Positions 19,578 to 27,157 of a DNA stretch of 64,000 bases are shown here, piece by piece. This DNA is from Microbacterium sp. LWO13-1.2 (lineage in GTDB: Bacteria > Actinomycetota > Actinomycetes > Actinomycetales > Microbacteriaceae): the NCBI RefSeq assembly GCF_038397725.1, contig NZ_CP151634.1, positions 1,674,001-1,738,000 of the forward strand. The letters are read 5' to 3'. The notes under the pieces are model-generated. The model searched no databases, had not been told where the DNA came from, and was given only the letters and a program-made list of their open reading frames with translations. Each line of letters begins with the position of its first letter. The first letter of the stretch is position 1. The position numbers were made by a program, and so were the translations under genes.

Positions 19578-19599
19578 AATAATGATCATATTCATTATT
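19578..19599 (+). promoter_or_regulatory. AT-rich inverted repeat before the aminotransferase gene
   Basis: AATAATGA (19578-19585) and TCATTATT (19592-19599) form a perfect 8-bp inverted repeat with a six-base spacer, about 31 bp before the aminotransferase start. It stands out in otherwise GC-rich DNA and is probably an operator, perhaps for the adjacent GntR-type protein. Confidence 0.5.
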
Positions 19600-19629
19600 A
19601 ACAATAGCCTTCGCCCGAGGAGGAACCTC

Positions 19630-20679
19630 ATGACGCTTGAATTCCGCAGTGTGGTCGACACGATGCTCGCGACCCCGAATCGACCTGGCAGAGACAATCC
19701 GCCCCCCATCCGTCTCTCCCAGAACGAGATGCCGTGGGAGCCCGCAGGTGTGATCGTCGAGGCGATGGAGAAGGCCGCTCGCTCCACGCATCGATACCCC
19801 GACTATCACCGGACCCAGGCGCGCGCGGCCATCGCCGCTTCGCTCGGCCTCGACGTCGGGCGGATCGCCATCGACAACGGTTCCGGCTCGTTGCTGCACG
19901 GTCTCGCGCGCCTCGTCTGCGAGTCCGGCGTGCACGGGGTCTACTGCTGGCCCTCTTTCGAGGCGTATCCGGCCGCGCTCGCGCTCGCCGGTGCCCAGAG
20001 CACCGCGGTCGATCTCGCCGAAGACGGAGCGATGGATCTGCCGCGAATGGCTGCGGCCATCACGTCGGAGACGCGGATCGTCTACCTGTGCAACCCGAAC
20101 AATCCCACTGGCGGCCTGGTCGGAGTCGACGGCATCCGGGCCTTCCTGCGTGAGATTCCCTCGAACGTCCTGGTCGTTCTCGACGAGGCCTACCGCGAAT
20201 TCGTGACCGACGAACCCGTGGACGCGACGATCGCTCTCCTCGACGAGTTCGCCAACCTCGTCATCCTTCGCACCCTCTCGAAGTCCCACGGCCTCGCCGG
20301 GGTGCGTGCCGGATACGCGGCGACGACGCCACGCACGGCAGAGGCGCTGCGGCGGACGTCCGTCGGCTTCGCTCTGAACAGCGTCGCAGAGGCCGCGGTG
20401 ATCGCGGCTTTCAGCCCGGAGGGGCAGTCCGTCGCCGCGGGGCGGATCGCGACGATCGTCACAGAGCGCACCCGCATGGAAGAAGCGCTCCGCGCCGCCG
20501 GCGTCTCGTTCTTGCCGAGCCAGTCGAACTTCCTCTTCCTGCACGGCGACGCTCCCGCGATGCTCGCCCGATTCGAACAACACGGTGTGCTCGCCCGCCC
20601 GTTCCCGCATGCGGGAGGGGTCCGCGTCACTGTGGGGCTTCCCGCCGAGAACGACGCGGCACTGTCCGCCCTTCTCTGA
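19630..20679 (+). CDS. PLP-dependent class I/II aminotransferase, HisC-like
   Basis: The 349-residue protein shows the fold type I aminotransferase pattern of histidinol-phosphate aminotransferases: LSQNEMPWEP near the start, HRYPDYH, NGSGSLL, CNPNNPTGG, LDEAYREF, and the PLP lysine in LRTLSKSHGLAGVRAG (about residue 217). Free-standing HisC-like enzymes outside his operons often act on aromatic amino acids or phenylpyruvate. With the ThDP decarboxylase and aldehyde dehydrogenase nearby this suggests amino acid to 2-oxo acid to aldehyde to acid. ATG 19630 follows GAGGAGGAA. An upstream in-frame extension to 19582 overlaps the operator and is unlikely. Confidence 0.82.
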   Translation: MTLEFRSVVDTMLATPNRPGRDNPPPIRLSQNEMPWEPAGVIVEAMEKAARSTHRYPDYHRTQARAAIAASLGLDVGRIAIDNGSGSLLHGLARLVCESGVHGVYCWPSFEAYPAALALAGAQSTAVDLAEDGAMDLPRMAAAITSETRIVYLCNPNNPTGGLVGVDGIRAFLREIPSNVLVVLDEAYREFVTDEPVDATIALLDEFANLVILRTLSKSHGLAGVRAGYAATTPRTAEALRRTSVGFALNSVAEAAVIAAFSPEGQSVAAGRIATIVTERTRMEEALRAAGVSFLPSQSNFLFLHGDAPAMLARFEQHGVLARPFPHAGGVRVTVGLPAENDAALSALL

Positions 20680-20700
20680 GCATCCGACACAGCATCCGCC

Positions 20701-20784
20701 CGAGCATCCGACACTGTGTCGGATGCTCGGAGAAGGACTTCAGAGTCGGCACCGATGAAGCGTCAGCACTTCGGTTCGTACGCT
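20701..20784 (+). promoter_or_regulatory. Promoter of the ABC importer operon, with a 29-bp perfect palindrome
   Basis: Bases 20701-20714 and 20716-20729 are perfect inverted copies around T20715. The core is CGACACTGTGTCG (20709-20721), the same motif as at 3432, 5075 and 7084. A TACGCT -10 box lies at 20779-20784, 64 bp after the centre. A further half site (CCGACAC) lies at 20684-20690. Confidence 0.65.
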
Positions 20785-20864
20785 GACAGACATCACGAAC
20801 GATGCGGTTCGTACCCGAACGGCCCGCGTCGAACACCCAGACAGCTTGCGTGAAGGGATTGGCA

Positions 20865-22628
20865 GTGACTGCGACGGATTTCGAGCGCGATCGGCGGGCA
20901 TCGCTGCGACGCTCCATCACGAGCCGCGGCCTCTGGGCCGTGTTCGTCGCCGTGCTGGCACTCGTGTTCATCTACCCCGTGTCGATGATCATCATCGGCA
21001 CCTTCCGGGACGGTCTTCCCACGTCGGATGCGCCCTTCACCCTCCAGGGCTTCATCAACGCATTCGCCTCGGAGATGACCTGGGACACACTTCTGCACTC
21101 GACGATCCTGGTCGTCGTCTGCGGCACGATCGCCGTCGCCGGTGGAGCGATGTTCGCCTGGGTCGGTGCCAACACCAATGTCCCCGGGCGCAAGTGGCTG
21201 ACGCCGCTCATGGTGATCAACCTCTTCATCCCACCGCTGTTCCACACCATGGGATGGCTGATGCTCGGGAACAAGCAGAACGGACTGCTCAATCAGCTCG
21301 GTCAGATGATCGGCCTCCCGGAAGGCTTCATCAATATCCAGTCCTGGCCGGGACTGATCATGCTGCTCTCGCTCGGCTACATGCCGTTCGCGTATCTGCT
21401 CATGCTCGGCGCCTTCAAGAACCGTGACCAGTCGCTCGACGAGGCGGCCGCGATCAGCGGCGCCAGCACACTGCGCACGTTCTTCACGATCACTCTGCCG
21501 TCGGTGGGGCCGGCGATCACGGGTGCTGCCCTGCTCATCGCGGTGCTGGTGTTCCAGGCGTTCGACAGCCCGCAGATGATCGGGCGTCAGGCCGGCATCT
21601 ATGTGTTCTCCACGCAGATCTACCGCTACATCCGGGACTCGGTCCCCGCCGAATACACCCGCGCCTTCGCCCTCGCCCTCATCCTGATCGTCCTCGTCCT
21701 GATTCTCTTCCTGCTGCAGCGGGCGATGCTGCGCGGGCGGAGCTTCACCACGCTGACCGGGAAGACCTCGAGGCGCGAGCCGCAAGAGCTCGGCCCGGTC
21801 CGCTGGGTCTTCGCCGTGCTGATCGCGATCTTCATGCTCCTGAACCTGATCCTGCCGCTGATCGCGATGATCATCGGCAGCATGCAGAAGATCTACGGGG
21901 TGATGAGCCTCGGGCTGTCACTCGACAATTATGCGGCGATCCTGGCCGACCCCAAGCTCAGCGGGACGCTGGTGACGACAGCCCAACTGGCCATCCTCGG
22001 CGGGTTCGGGTCCATGGCGGTCGCGCTGCTGACGACGTACGTCGTCGCCCGCCGCGGCGGATTCCTCAAGTCGTACACATCGTTCGCCGTGTGGATTCCC
22101 TGGGCGCTCCCCGGACTCGTGCTCGCCCTGGCGTACATGTTCGCCATCCTGTACGTGCCGGCGTTCCGGCCGCTCTACGGAACTGCGACCCTGATGACGA
22201 TCGTGCTCGTGGTGGCCACCATCCCGGTGTCCAGTCGCATCGCCGAGGGAGCGCTCGCTCAGCTCTCGCCCGAGCTCGAAGAAGCCGGCGCGATCTCCGG
22301 GGCGAATCGCCTGCGCGTGCTGGTCAGCATCGTGCTGAGGCTCGTGCTTCCGAGCTTCTTCGCCGGGTGGTTCCTCGCCGCCCTGTTCATCGTCGGGAAC
22401 CTGGCCGTTCCGCTTCTGCTCGCACCACCCAAGGTCACACCGGTGGCGATGGCGGCCTACGAGCTGTTCCTCTCCGGCGAGATGAGTACCGGTGCCGCGC
22501 TGTTCATGATCATCCTGCTCGCGGCGACTGTCGTCGTCATCGTCGGTGCGGTCTGCCTGAAGGTCGTCTCGACACTTCAGGCCAGAGCGGGCCGCTCCCG
22601 TACCTCCCTCACCCACATAGCATCCTGA
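20865..22628 (+). CDS. ABC transporter permease, fused double unit (Fe3+/polyamine/thiamine type)
   Basis: This 587-residue membrane protein contains two copies of the binding-protein-dependent permease domain. The first has about six helices and the ATPase-contacting loop DEAAAISGASTLRTFF. The second starts near residue 320 and has EEAGAISGANRLRVLV. One chain therefore replaces the usual two permeases, as in FbpB/SfuB and ThiP-type importers. GTG 20865 was chosen because GAAGGG lies seven bases upstream. A binding lipoprotein and an ATPase follow in the same operon. The CGACAC-N-GTGTCG promoter links it to the aromatic genes, so an aromatic acid or a related organic anion is a likely cargo. 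Confidence 0.85.
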   Translation: MTATDFERDRRASLRRSITSRGLWAVFVAVLALVFIYPVSMIIIGTFRDGLPTSDAPFTLQGFINAFASEMTWDTLLHSTILVVVCGTIAVAGGAMFAWVGANTNVPGRKWLTPLMVINLFIPPLFHTMGWLMLGNKQNGLLNQLGQMIGLPEGFINIQSWPGLIMLLSLGYMPFAYLLMLGAFKNRDQSLDEAAAISGASTLRTFFTITLPSVGPAITGAALLIAVLVFQAFDSPQMIGRQAGIYVFSTQIYRYIRDSVPAEYTRAFALALILIVLVLILFLLQRAMLRGRSFTTLTGKTSRREPQELGPVRWVFAVLIAIFMLLNLILPLIAMIIGSMQKIYGVMSLGLSLDNYAAILADPKLSGTLVTTAQLAILGGFGSMAVALLTTYVVARRGGFLKSYTSFAVWIPWALPGLVLALAYMFAILYVPAFRPLYGTATLMTIVLVVATIPVSSRIAEGALAQLSPELEEAGAISGANRLRVLVSIVLRLVLPSFFAGWFLAALFIVGNLAVPLLLAPPKVTPVAMAAYELFLSGEMSTGAALFMIILLAATVVVIVGAVCLKVVSTLQARAGRSRTSLTHIAS

Positions 22629-22712
22629 CCCCCTTCGGCGCACAGGCCCCCTCCGTAACCCGACGAACACCTGCGCACCACTGCAATCCCACTATGACCA
22701 AGGAGAAGAATA

Positions 22713-23849
22713 ATGAAGTTCAATTCCGCAATCCGCCTCGCGACCGCCGCCGTTGCGATCAGCGCGCTCGCCGCGCTCGCCGGCTGTTCTTCGGCCGCGC
22801 CGGAACCGAAGACCGACGGCGGCTCGAAGGGCATCGAGATCCCCGGAGCGACGCCGAAGGCGTCGGAGAAGCTCAACGAGCTGTACCAGGCCGCCGTCGA
22901 CTCCGGCAGCACGGACATCGTCTTCTACGGTCCGTCGGCAAGCACCTCCGAAGCGCTCCTCGAGGTCTTCACCGAGCGTTTCCCCGGCCTCTCCGTGACC
23001 CTCAAGGACATGGCCGACGCGCAGATCCTCACGACGATGCAGACCGAGGCGGCAACCGGTCAGCGTGTCGGCGACCTCTGGTGGGGCGGCGACTCGATCC
23101 AGGCCGCCCGTGAAGCGGACATCTGCACGCCCGTCGACGTCGTCACCGGCCCGGAGGGCTGGGAGCCTCCGACGGCAGAGGAAGATCGCCTGATCTACTT
23201 CGCGTACCGGATGTTCGGCTTCGTCTACAACACCGACGAGGTCAGCGCCGATGAAGCGCCGAAGGGCTGGAACGACCTGCTCGATTCGGAGTGGAAGGGC
23301 AAGGTCGCGATGGGCGACCCGAACGCCGGTGCGCTGCGGCACATCTTCACCGGAATGCTGCGGCCCGATGGCCAGCAGGAGAAGTTCGGCGAGTCGTTCG
23401 TCGAGGACTTCGCCGCGCAGGACGTGCAGTACGTCGACCCGGAGCGCAACGTCGCCGCCGAGGTCGCCAGTGGGCGGTTCCCCGTCGGGGCGGGAGTCTT
23501 CTACGGCTACTACCTGCTGCAGAAGGAGAAGGGCGCGAACGTCGAGTTCGTCTTCCCGCTCGAAGGAGGAGGCAACTTCCTCAGCCGGTCCAGCATGTGC
23601 GTCGCGCAGGACGGCCCGGCGGCCGACGCGACAGAGCTGTTCGTGAACTGGATCTTCACCGAAGAGGGCCAGCAGGCGATCGCGGAGAAGGACCTCTCCT
23701 ACGGCAACACGCCGACGGCACCGGGACCGGAGGGGATGGCCTCGCTCGACCAGATCGACAAGCTCCCGTTCGCCAACCCGGATGCCGCGTTCAACCAGCC
23801 CTTCTTCGACTTCATCGAGAAGACGTTCAAGAACCCGAACGCCCAGTAG
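22713..23849 (+). CDS. ABC importer substrate-binding lipoprotein (family 1, Fe3+/spermidine-like)
   Basis: The 378-residue protein has a lipoprotein signal peptide ending in LAALAGC, so Cys25 is the lipid-bearing residue and the protein sits on the outer face of the membrane. The mature part has the two-lobed pattern of extracellular solute-binding protein family 1 (WGGDSIQAAREA, FGFVYNTDEV, WKGKVAMGDPNAG, FVNWIFTEEGQQ). No tyrosine pair typical of ferric-binding proteins is clear, so an organic ligand is possible. AAGGAGAAG precedes ATG 22713. It is the second gene of the importer operon. Confidence 0.87.
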   Translation: MKFNSAIRLATAAVAISALAALAGCSSAAPEPKTDGGSKGIEIPGATPKASEKLNELYQAAVDSGSTDIVFYGPSASTSEALLEVFTERFPGLSVTLKDMADAQILTTMQTEAATGQRVGDLWWGGDSIQAAREADICTPVDVVTGPEGWEPPTAEEDRLIYFAYRMFGFVYNTDEVSADEAPKGWNDLLDSEWKGKVAMGDPNAGALRHIFTGMLRPDGQQEKFGESFVEDFAAQDVQYVDPERNVAAEVASGRFPVGAGVFYGYYLLQKEKGANVEFVFPLEGGGNFLSRSSMCVAQDGPAADATELFVNWIFTEEGQQAIAEKDLSYGNTPTAPGPEGMASLDQIDKLPFANPDAAFNQPFFDFIEKTFKNPNAQ

Positions 23850-23886
23850 CACACCCAGCGGGACGACACAGAGAGCAGATATCAGC

Positions 23887-25044
23887 ATGACTGAGGTCCT
23901 GGTTTCCGGACTCACCAAGAAGTACGGCAATAAGCCGGCTCTGCACGGGCTCGATCTCACGATCGACTCGGGCGAGTTCGTCACCCTCCTCGGCCCCTCG
24001 GGCTGCGGGAAGACGACGACGCTGCGTTGCCTGGCCGGCTTGGAGCGTCCGACCACGGGCCGGATCACCATGGGTGACCGCATCGTCGTGGACACGGACC
24101 GGCGCACCTTCGTGCCGGCCGACAAGCGACAGGTCGGCATGGTGTTCCAGAGTTATGCGCTGTGGCCGCATCTGAGCGTGGCGGAGAACGTCGCGTATCC
24201 GCTCAAGGTGGCCAAGATCGGCAGCCAGGATCGGCAGAAGCGCGTGCGCGAGATGCTGGTCGCCGTCGGGCTCGCCGATTTCGAGAAACGCCCCGTCACC
24301 GCACTGTCGGGCGGTCAGCAGCAACGCGTCGCACTGGCGCGAGCGCTGGCCGCCCGGCCGGGCATCATCTTCTACGACGAGCCGCTCTCGAACCTCGACT
24401 CGAAGCTGCGCTACCAGATGGGTCAGCAGGTGCGTGCGCTGCACAACCAGTTCGAGACCACCTCGGTGTACGTCACGCACGATCAGGAGGAGGCGATCAC
24501 GCTCTCCGACCGGATCATCGTGATGAGCGAGGGGGAGATCGTGCAGGACGGCGCGCCCGCCGAACTCTACGATCGACCGCAGTCGGCCTACGTCGCCGAC
24601 TTCATGGGGTTCCAGAACATCCTCCCCGGCACGGTCGTCGCCGTGAACCGGGGAATCGCCGACATCCGGGTCGACGGCACCTCCCTGGTGATCGCCGGAA
24701 CCGCGACGACGGACGTCGCCGTCGGCGAGCGCGCCGACGTCGCCTTCCGGGCGGCGCACGTGCGGACGGATGCCGTCACCTCGACGTCGGGCGCGGGCCG
24801 ATTCTCCGGCACCGTCGAGCGCACGACCTACCTCGGCAGTGCCGTGAACCTGCTCGTCCGCGCCGATGGACTGCCTCTTCGCGTGCGGGTCGAGACATCG
24901 GACTTGAGCATCGACGACGTGCCGAAGGCGGGCGATGAGCTCGAACTCGCCGTCAACCCTGCCCGCGCTGTCGTGATCACTCGGCAGGAATCCGAAGACG
25001 CCTACCTCACCATCCAGACGAACGCGATCGTCTCTCCGCGCTGA
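23887..25044 (+). CDS. ABC importer ATP-binding protein
   Basis: The 385-residue ATPase has Walker A GPSGCGKTT (about 37-45), Q-loop FQSYALWPH, signature LSGGQQQR (about 140), Walker B IIFYDEPLSNLD and the switch His in VTHDQEEA. A C-terminal TOBE domain (about 240-385) is of the type that senses or limits transport in the CUT1/FbpC/PotA class. It energises the fused permease encoded at 20865. I placed the start at ATG 23887, which gives the usual MTEVLVSGLTKKYG beginning; the longer open frame runs back into the binding-protein gene. Confidence 0.9.
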   Translation: MTEVLVSGLTKKYGNKPALHGLDLTIDSGEFVTLLGPSGCGKTTTLRCLAGLERPTTGRITMGDRIVVDTDRRTFVPADKRQVGMVFQSYALWPHLSVAENVAYPLKVAKIGSQDRQKRVREMLVAVGLADFEKRPVTALSGGQQQRVALARALAARPGIIFYDEPLSNLDSKLRYQMGQQVRALHNQFETTSVYVTHDQEEAITLSDRIIVMSEGEIVQDGAPAELYDRPQSAYVADFMGFQNILPGTVVAVNRGIADIRVDGTSLVIAGTATTDVAVGERADVAFRAAHVRTDAVTSTSGAGRFSGTVERTTYLGSAVNLLVRADGLPLRVRVETSDLSIDDVPKAGDELELAVNPARAVVITRQESEDAYLTIQTNAIVSPR

Positions 25045-25077
25045 CGCGGCCACGACTTCAGAGAGGAAGAATGACAA

Positions 25078-26343
25078 ATGAGTGATCTCCCCACCCCCCG
25101 ATCCGACGCACCGCGCGTCCGCGAGCTCGCCGAGATCGGCGGACGCTCCGACACCCGAGATGTCCTCGCCCATGCGACGAAGCAGGCGAGGGACGACTAC
25201 GACGACTACTTCATCGTCGACATCGATGCCCACGTCTCGGAGGACCACTTCTGGGGTGAGGTGCTCGACCTCATCGACAATGACGTCTGGCGCCAGATCG
25301 GCATGGACCAGTTCGGGAAGTTCGCCGGCAACAACGCCCTGCTGAACATCCAGCCGGGGATGTCGCACCAGAGCGTCGGCGGGCGTATCGGGCACCAGGG
25401 TCGCAAGGAGCCGATCGAAGGCGAAGAGGGGCATCCCTTCGTGACCGCCGCCCGCCGGGGGATGGATGCGATGGGGCTCGACTTCCAGGTCGTGTTCCCC
25501 AGTGCGATGCTCCTTCTCGGAATGCACCCGCAGGACGAGGTCGAGGTCGTGCTCGGCCGGGCCTTCAACCGCTGGTTGACCGAGGTGATCCTGCCGCCGA
25601 ATCCTCGCCTCAAGGGCATGCTGTACCTCCCGTGCAACACCCCCGAGGTCTGCGAGGAACTCGTCGAGAAGTACGCGGACAACGACGGCATCATCGGATA
25701 CACGGTGTGCTCCACGCGCAACAACCCCGTGCACTCCGATGTGTACACCCGCCTCTACAAGCTCATCGAAGACAGCGGCAAGCCGCTCGCGTTCCACTCG
25801 GGATACCACTGGGGCGACCCTTCGTTCGCACAGCTGAACCGCTTCCTCTCGATGCACGCGCTCTCGTTCACGCACTACAACCAGATTCACGTGACGAACT
25901 GGATCATCAACGCGATGCCCGAGCGCTTCCCGAAGATCAAGATGGTGTGGGTCGAGAGCGGGCTGGCCTGGATCCCGTTCCTCATGCAGCGTCTCGATCA
26001 CGAGGTGCTCATGCGACCGAGCGAGGCGCCGGGTCTGAAGCGACTGCCGAGCGAGTACATGAAGGAGATGTGGTACACGACGCAGCCGATGGAGCGGACC
26101 AACATGGAGCTGCTCGAGGCGACCATGAAGTCGTTCAACGCCGAGACGCAGTTGCTGTACTCCTCGGACTGGCCGCACTGGGATTGGGACGCGCCGTCGA
26201 CGATCACGCGGCTTCCGTTCCTCTCCGAGCAGGCAAAACGGAACATCCTCGGGTTGAACGCCGCGCGGGTGTTCAATCTCCCCACCGACCGACAGAAGCC
26301 TCCAGCGGAGCAGGTGCTCCAGGACCGACCAGGGATCTCGTGA
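25078..26343 (+). CDS. Amidohydrolase-2 family protein, possible decarboxylase
   Basis: The 421-residue protein belongs to the amidohydrolase-2 (ACMSD-like) superfamily. The first metal motif is IDAHVSEDHF rather than the usual D-x-H-x-H. Later conserved points are FHSGYHWGDPS, MVWVESGLAWIPF and the C-terminal SSDWPHWDWD, whose Asp is the catalytic residue in this family. Many such proteins are non-hydrolytic aromatic decarboxylases, others hydrolases. It comes directly after the importer ATPase and is followed one base after its stop by a small protein and then a Rieske ferredoxin. These three probably act on the imported compound. The substrate is unknown. Confidence 0.75.
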   Translation: MSDLPTPRSDAPRVRELAEIGGRSDTRDVLAHATKQARDDYDDYFIVDIDAHVSEDHFWGEVLDLIDNDVWRQIGMDQFGKFAGNNALLNIQPGMSHQSVGGRIGHQGRKEPIEGEEGHPFVTAARRGMDAMGLDFQVVFPSAMLLLGMHPQDEVEVVLGRAFNRWLTEVILPPNPRLKGMLYLPCNTPEVCEELVEKYADNDGIIGYTVCSTRNNPVHSDVYTRLYKLIEDSGKPLAFHSGYHWGDPSFAQLNRFLSMHALSFTHYNQIHVTNWIINAMPERFPKIKMVWVESGLAWIPFLMQRLDHEVLMRPSEAPGLKRLPSEYMKEMWYTTQPMERTNMELLEATMKSFNAETQLLYSSDWPHWDWDAPSTITRLPFLSEQAKRNILGLNAARVFNLPTDRQKPPAEQVLQDRPGIS

Positions 26344-26344
26344 C

Positions 26345-26659
26345 ATGACTACTGACAGCACCACCACCACGTCCGCCATCGAAGAACTCGGTGTCCTCAT
26401 CGCCCGCCTGGGTGAGGTCACCGCGCAGATCGCCGAGGAGAAACTGGGCGCCGAGGTCTCCGACGAGCAGATCGCCGACGTGCTCTACGCCGCTGCGCGG
26501 TTGTTCTCGGCGAAGACCGATCGGGTCGGCAAGATCTCCTGGCCGATCCGCGCGGACGCCCTCAACGCCACCGAGACCGTGGTCCTCGTGACCGCGTTGC
26601 TCGACGCCGCCGATGTCAACCTCTTCGACATGGCGATCTGGTACCGGAGGGCCGAATGA
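26345..26659 (+). CDS. Small conserved-looking protein of the amidohydrolase-Rieske cassette
   Basis: This 104-residue acidic protein appears all helical, with no signal peptide and no cysteine motif. The central part (about 30-70) and an amphipathic segment with VVLVTALLDAADVNLFDMAIW (split here only by reading) suggest a small subunit that binds a partner. I do not recognise a family. It lies one base after the amidohydrolase stop and overlaps the Rieske gene by four bases (ATGA), so strict coupling suggests a complex of the three products. I considered a LigA-type dioxygenase subunit, but found no clear match. Confidence 0.7.
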   Translation: MTTDSTTTTSAIEELGVLIARLGEVTAQIAEEKLGAEVSDEQIADVLYAAARLFSAKTDRVGKISWPIRADALNATETVVLVTALLDAADVNLFDMAIWYRRAE

Positions 26660-27039
26660 GCGCCCGGGTCGTTCGCCGTGACGTCGTCGTCGCTCGACTC
26701 GACGACCTGAAGGAGCGCGAGCGCATCGTCGTCGATGTGGACGGCACCGAGCTCGGACTCTACTTCTACGCCGATCAGGTGCGCGCCTGGTACAACGTCT
26801 GCCCGCATCAGGGCGGCCCCGTCTGCCAGGGCAAGATCATGCCGCGCACCGTCCAGCTCGTCCGCGAGGACCTCAAGAGCGGCGGTCCGGGCTTTCACCC
26901 GACCGACCGCAACATCGTCTGCCCGTGGCACGGCTTCGAGTTCGACGTGCTCACCGGCAAGCATCCGGCGGATGCGAGTGTCGGCCTGCGTCCGATCCCG
27001 GTCCGGGTCGACGGCAACGAGGTCGTGGTCACGCTCTGA
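26656..27039 (+). CDS. Rieske [2Fe-2S] ferredoxin-like protein
   Basis: The 127-residue protein carries both Rieske cluster motifs: Cys49-Pro-His51 and Cys89-Pro-Trp-His92. The 40-residue gap between the motifs is longer than in most Rieske ferredoxins (about 16-20) because of an insert (about 60-82). It has no transmembrane segment, so it is soluble. It normally would pass electrons to an oxygenase, but no Rieske oxygenase lies in this window. It may instead serve the amidohydrolase and small protein encoded just upstream, or an enzyme elsewhere. It ends the importer operon, followed by a strong terminator. Confidence 0.85.
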   Translation: MSARVVRRDVVVARLDDLKERERIVVDVDGTELGLYFYADQVRAWYNVCPHQGGPVCQGKIMPRTVQLVREDLKSGGPGFHPTDRNIVCPWHGFEFDVLTGKHPADASVGLRPIPVRVDGNEVVVTL

Positions 27040-27057
27040 GGTGGCGACGTGGTCATC

Positions 27058-27090
27058 GGAGGGGCGGATGCGAACAGCATCCGCCCCTCC
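27058..27090 (+). terminator. Intrinsic terminator of the importer-amidohydrolase-Rieske operon
   Basis: A perfect 14-bp stem (27058-27071 with 27077-27090) with a five-base loop lies 18 bases after the Rieske stop. It is nearly identical to the clpC terminator (38 of 40 bases over 27061-27100 against 3341-3380). Confidence 0.85.
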
Positions 27091-27157
27091 GTCGTTCCCG
27101 TTCCGATTCAGACGCTGCCTCACGGATGTCACAGGCGCGGGGTTCTAGGCTTGTCCT

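Noticed and set aside
25071..25085. Four-codon frame (ATG ACA AAT GAG TGA) overlapping the amidohydrolase start
   Set aside because: It might couple translation, but such short overlaps occur by chance and the main start has its own ribosome binding site.
26345..26659. Small protein as LigA-type dioxygenase alpha subunit
   Set aside because: Size is right, but it is 17 kb from the LigB-like gene, coupled to other genes, and no LigA motif is recognisable.
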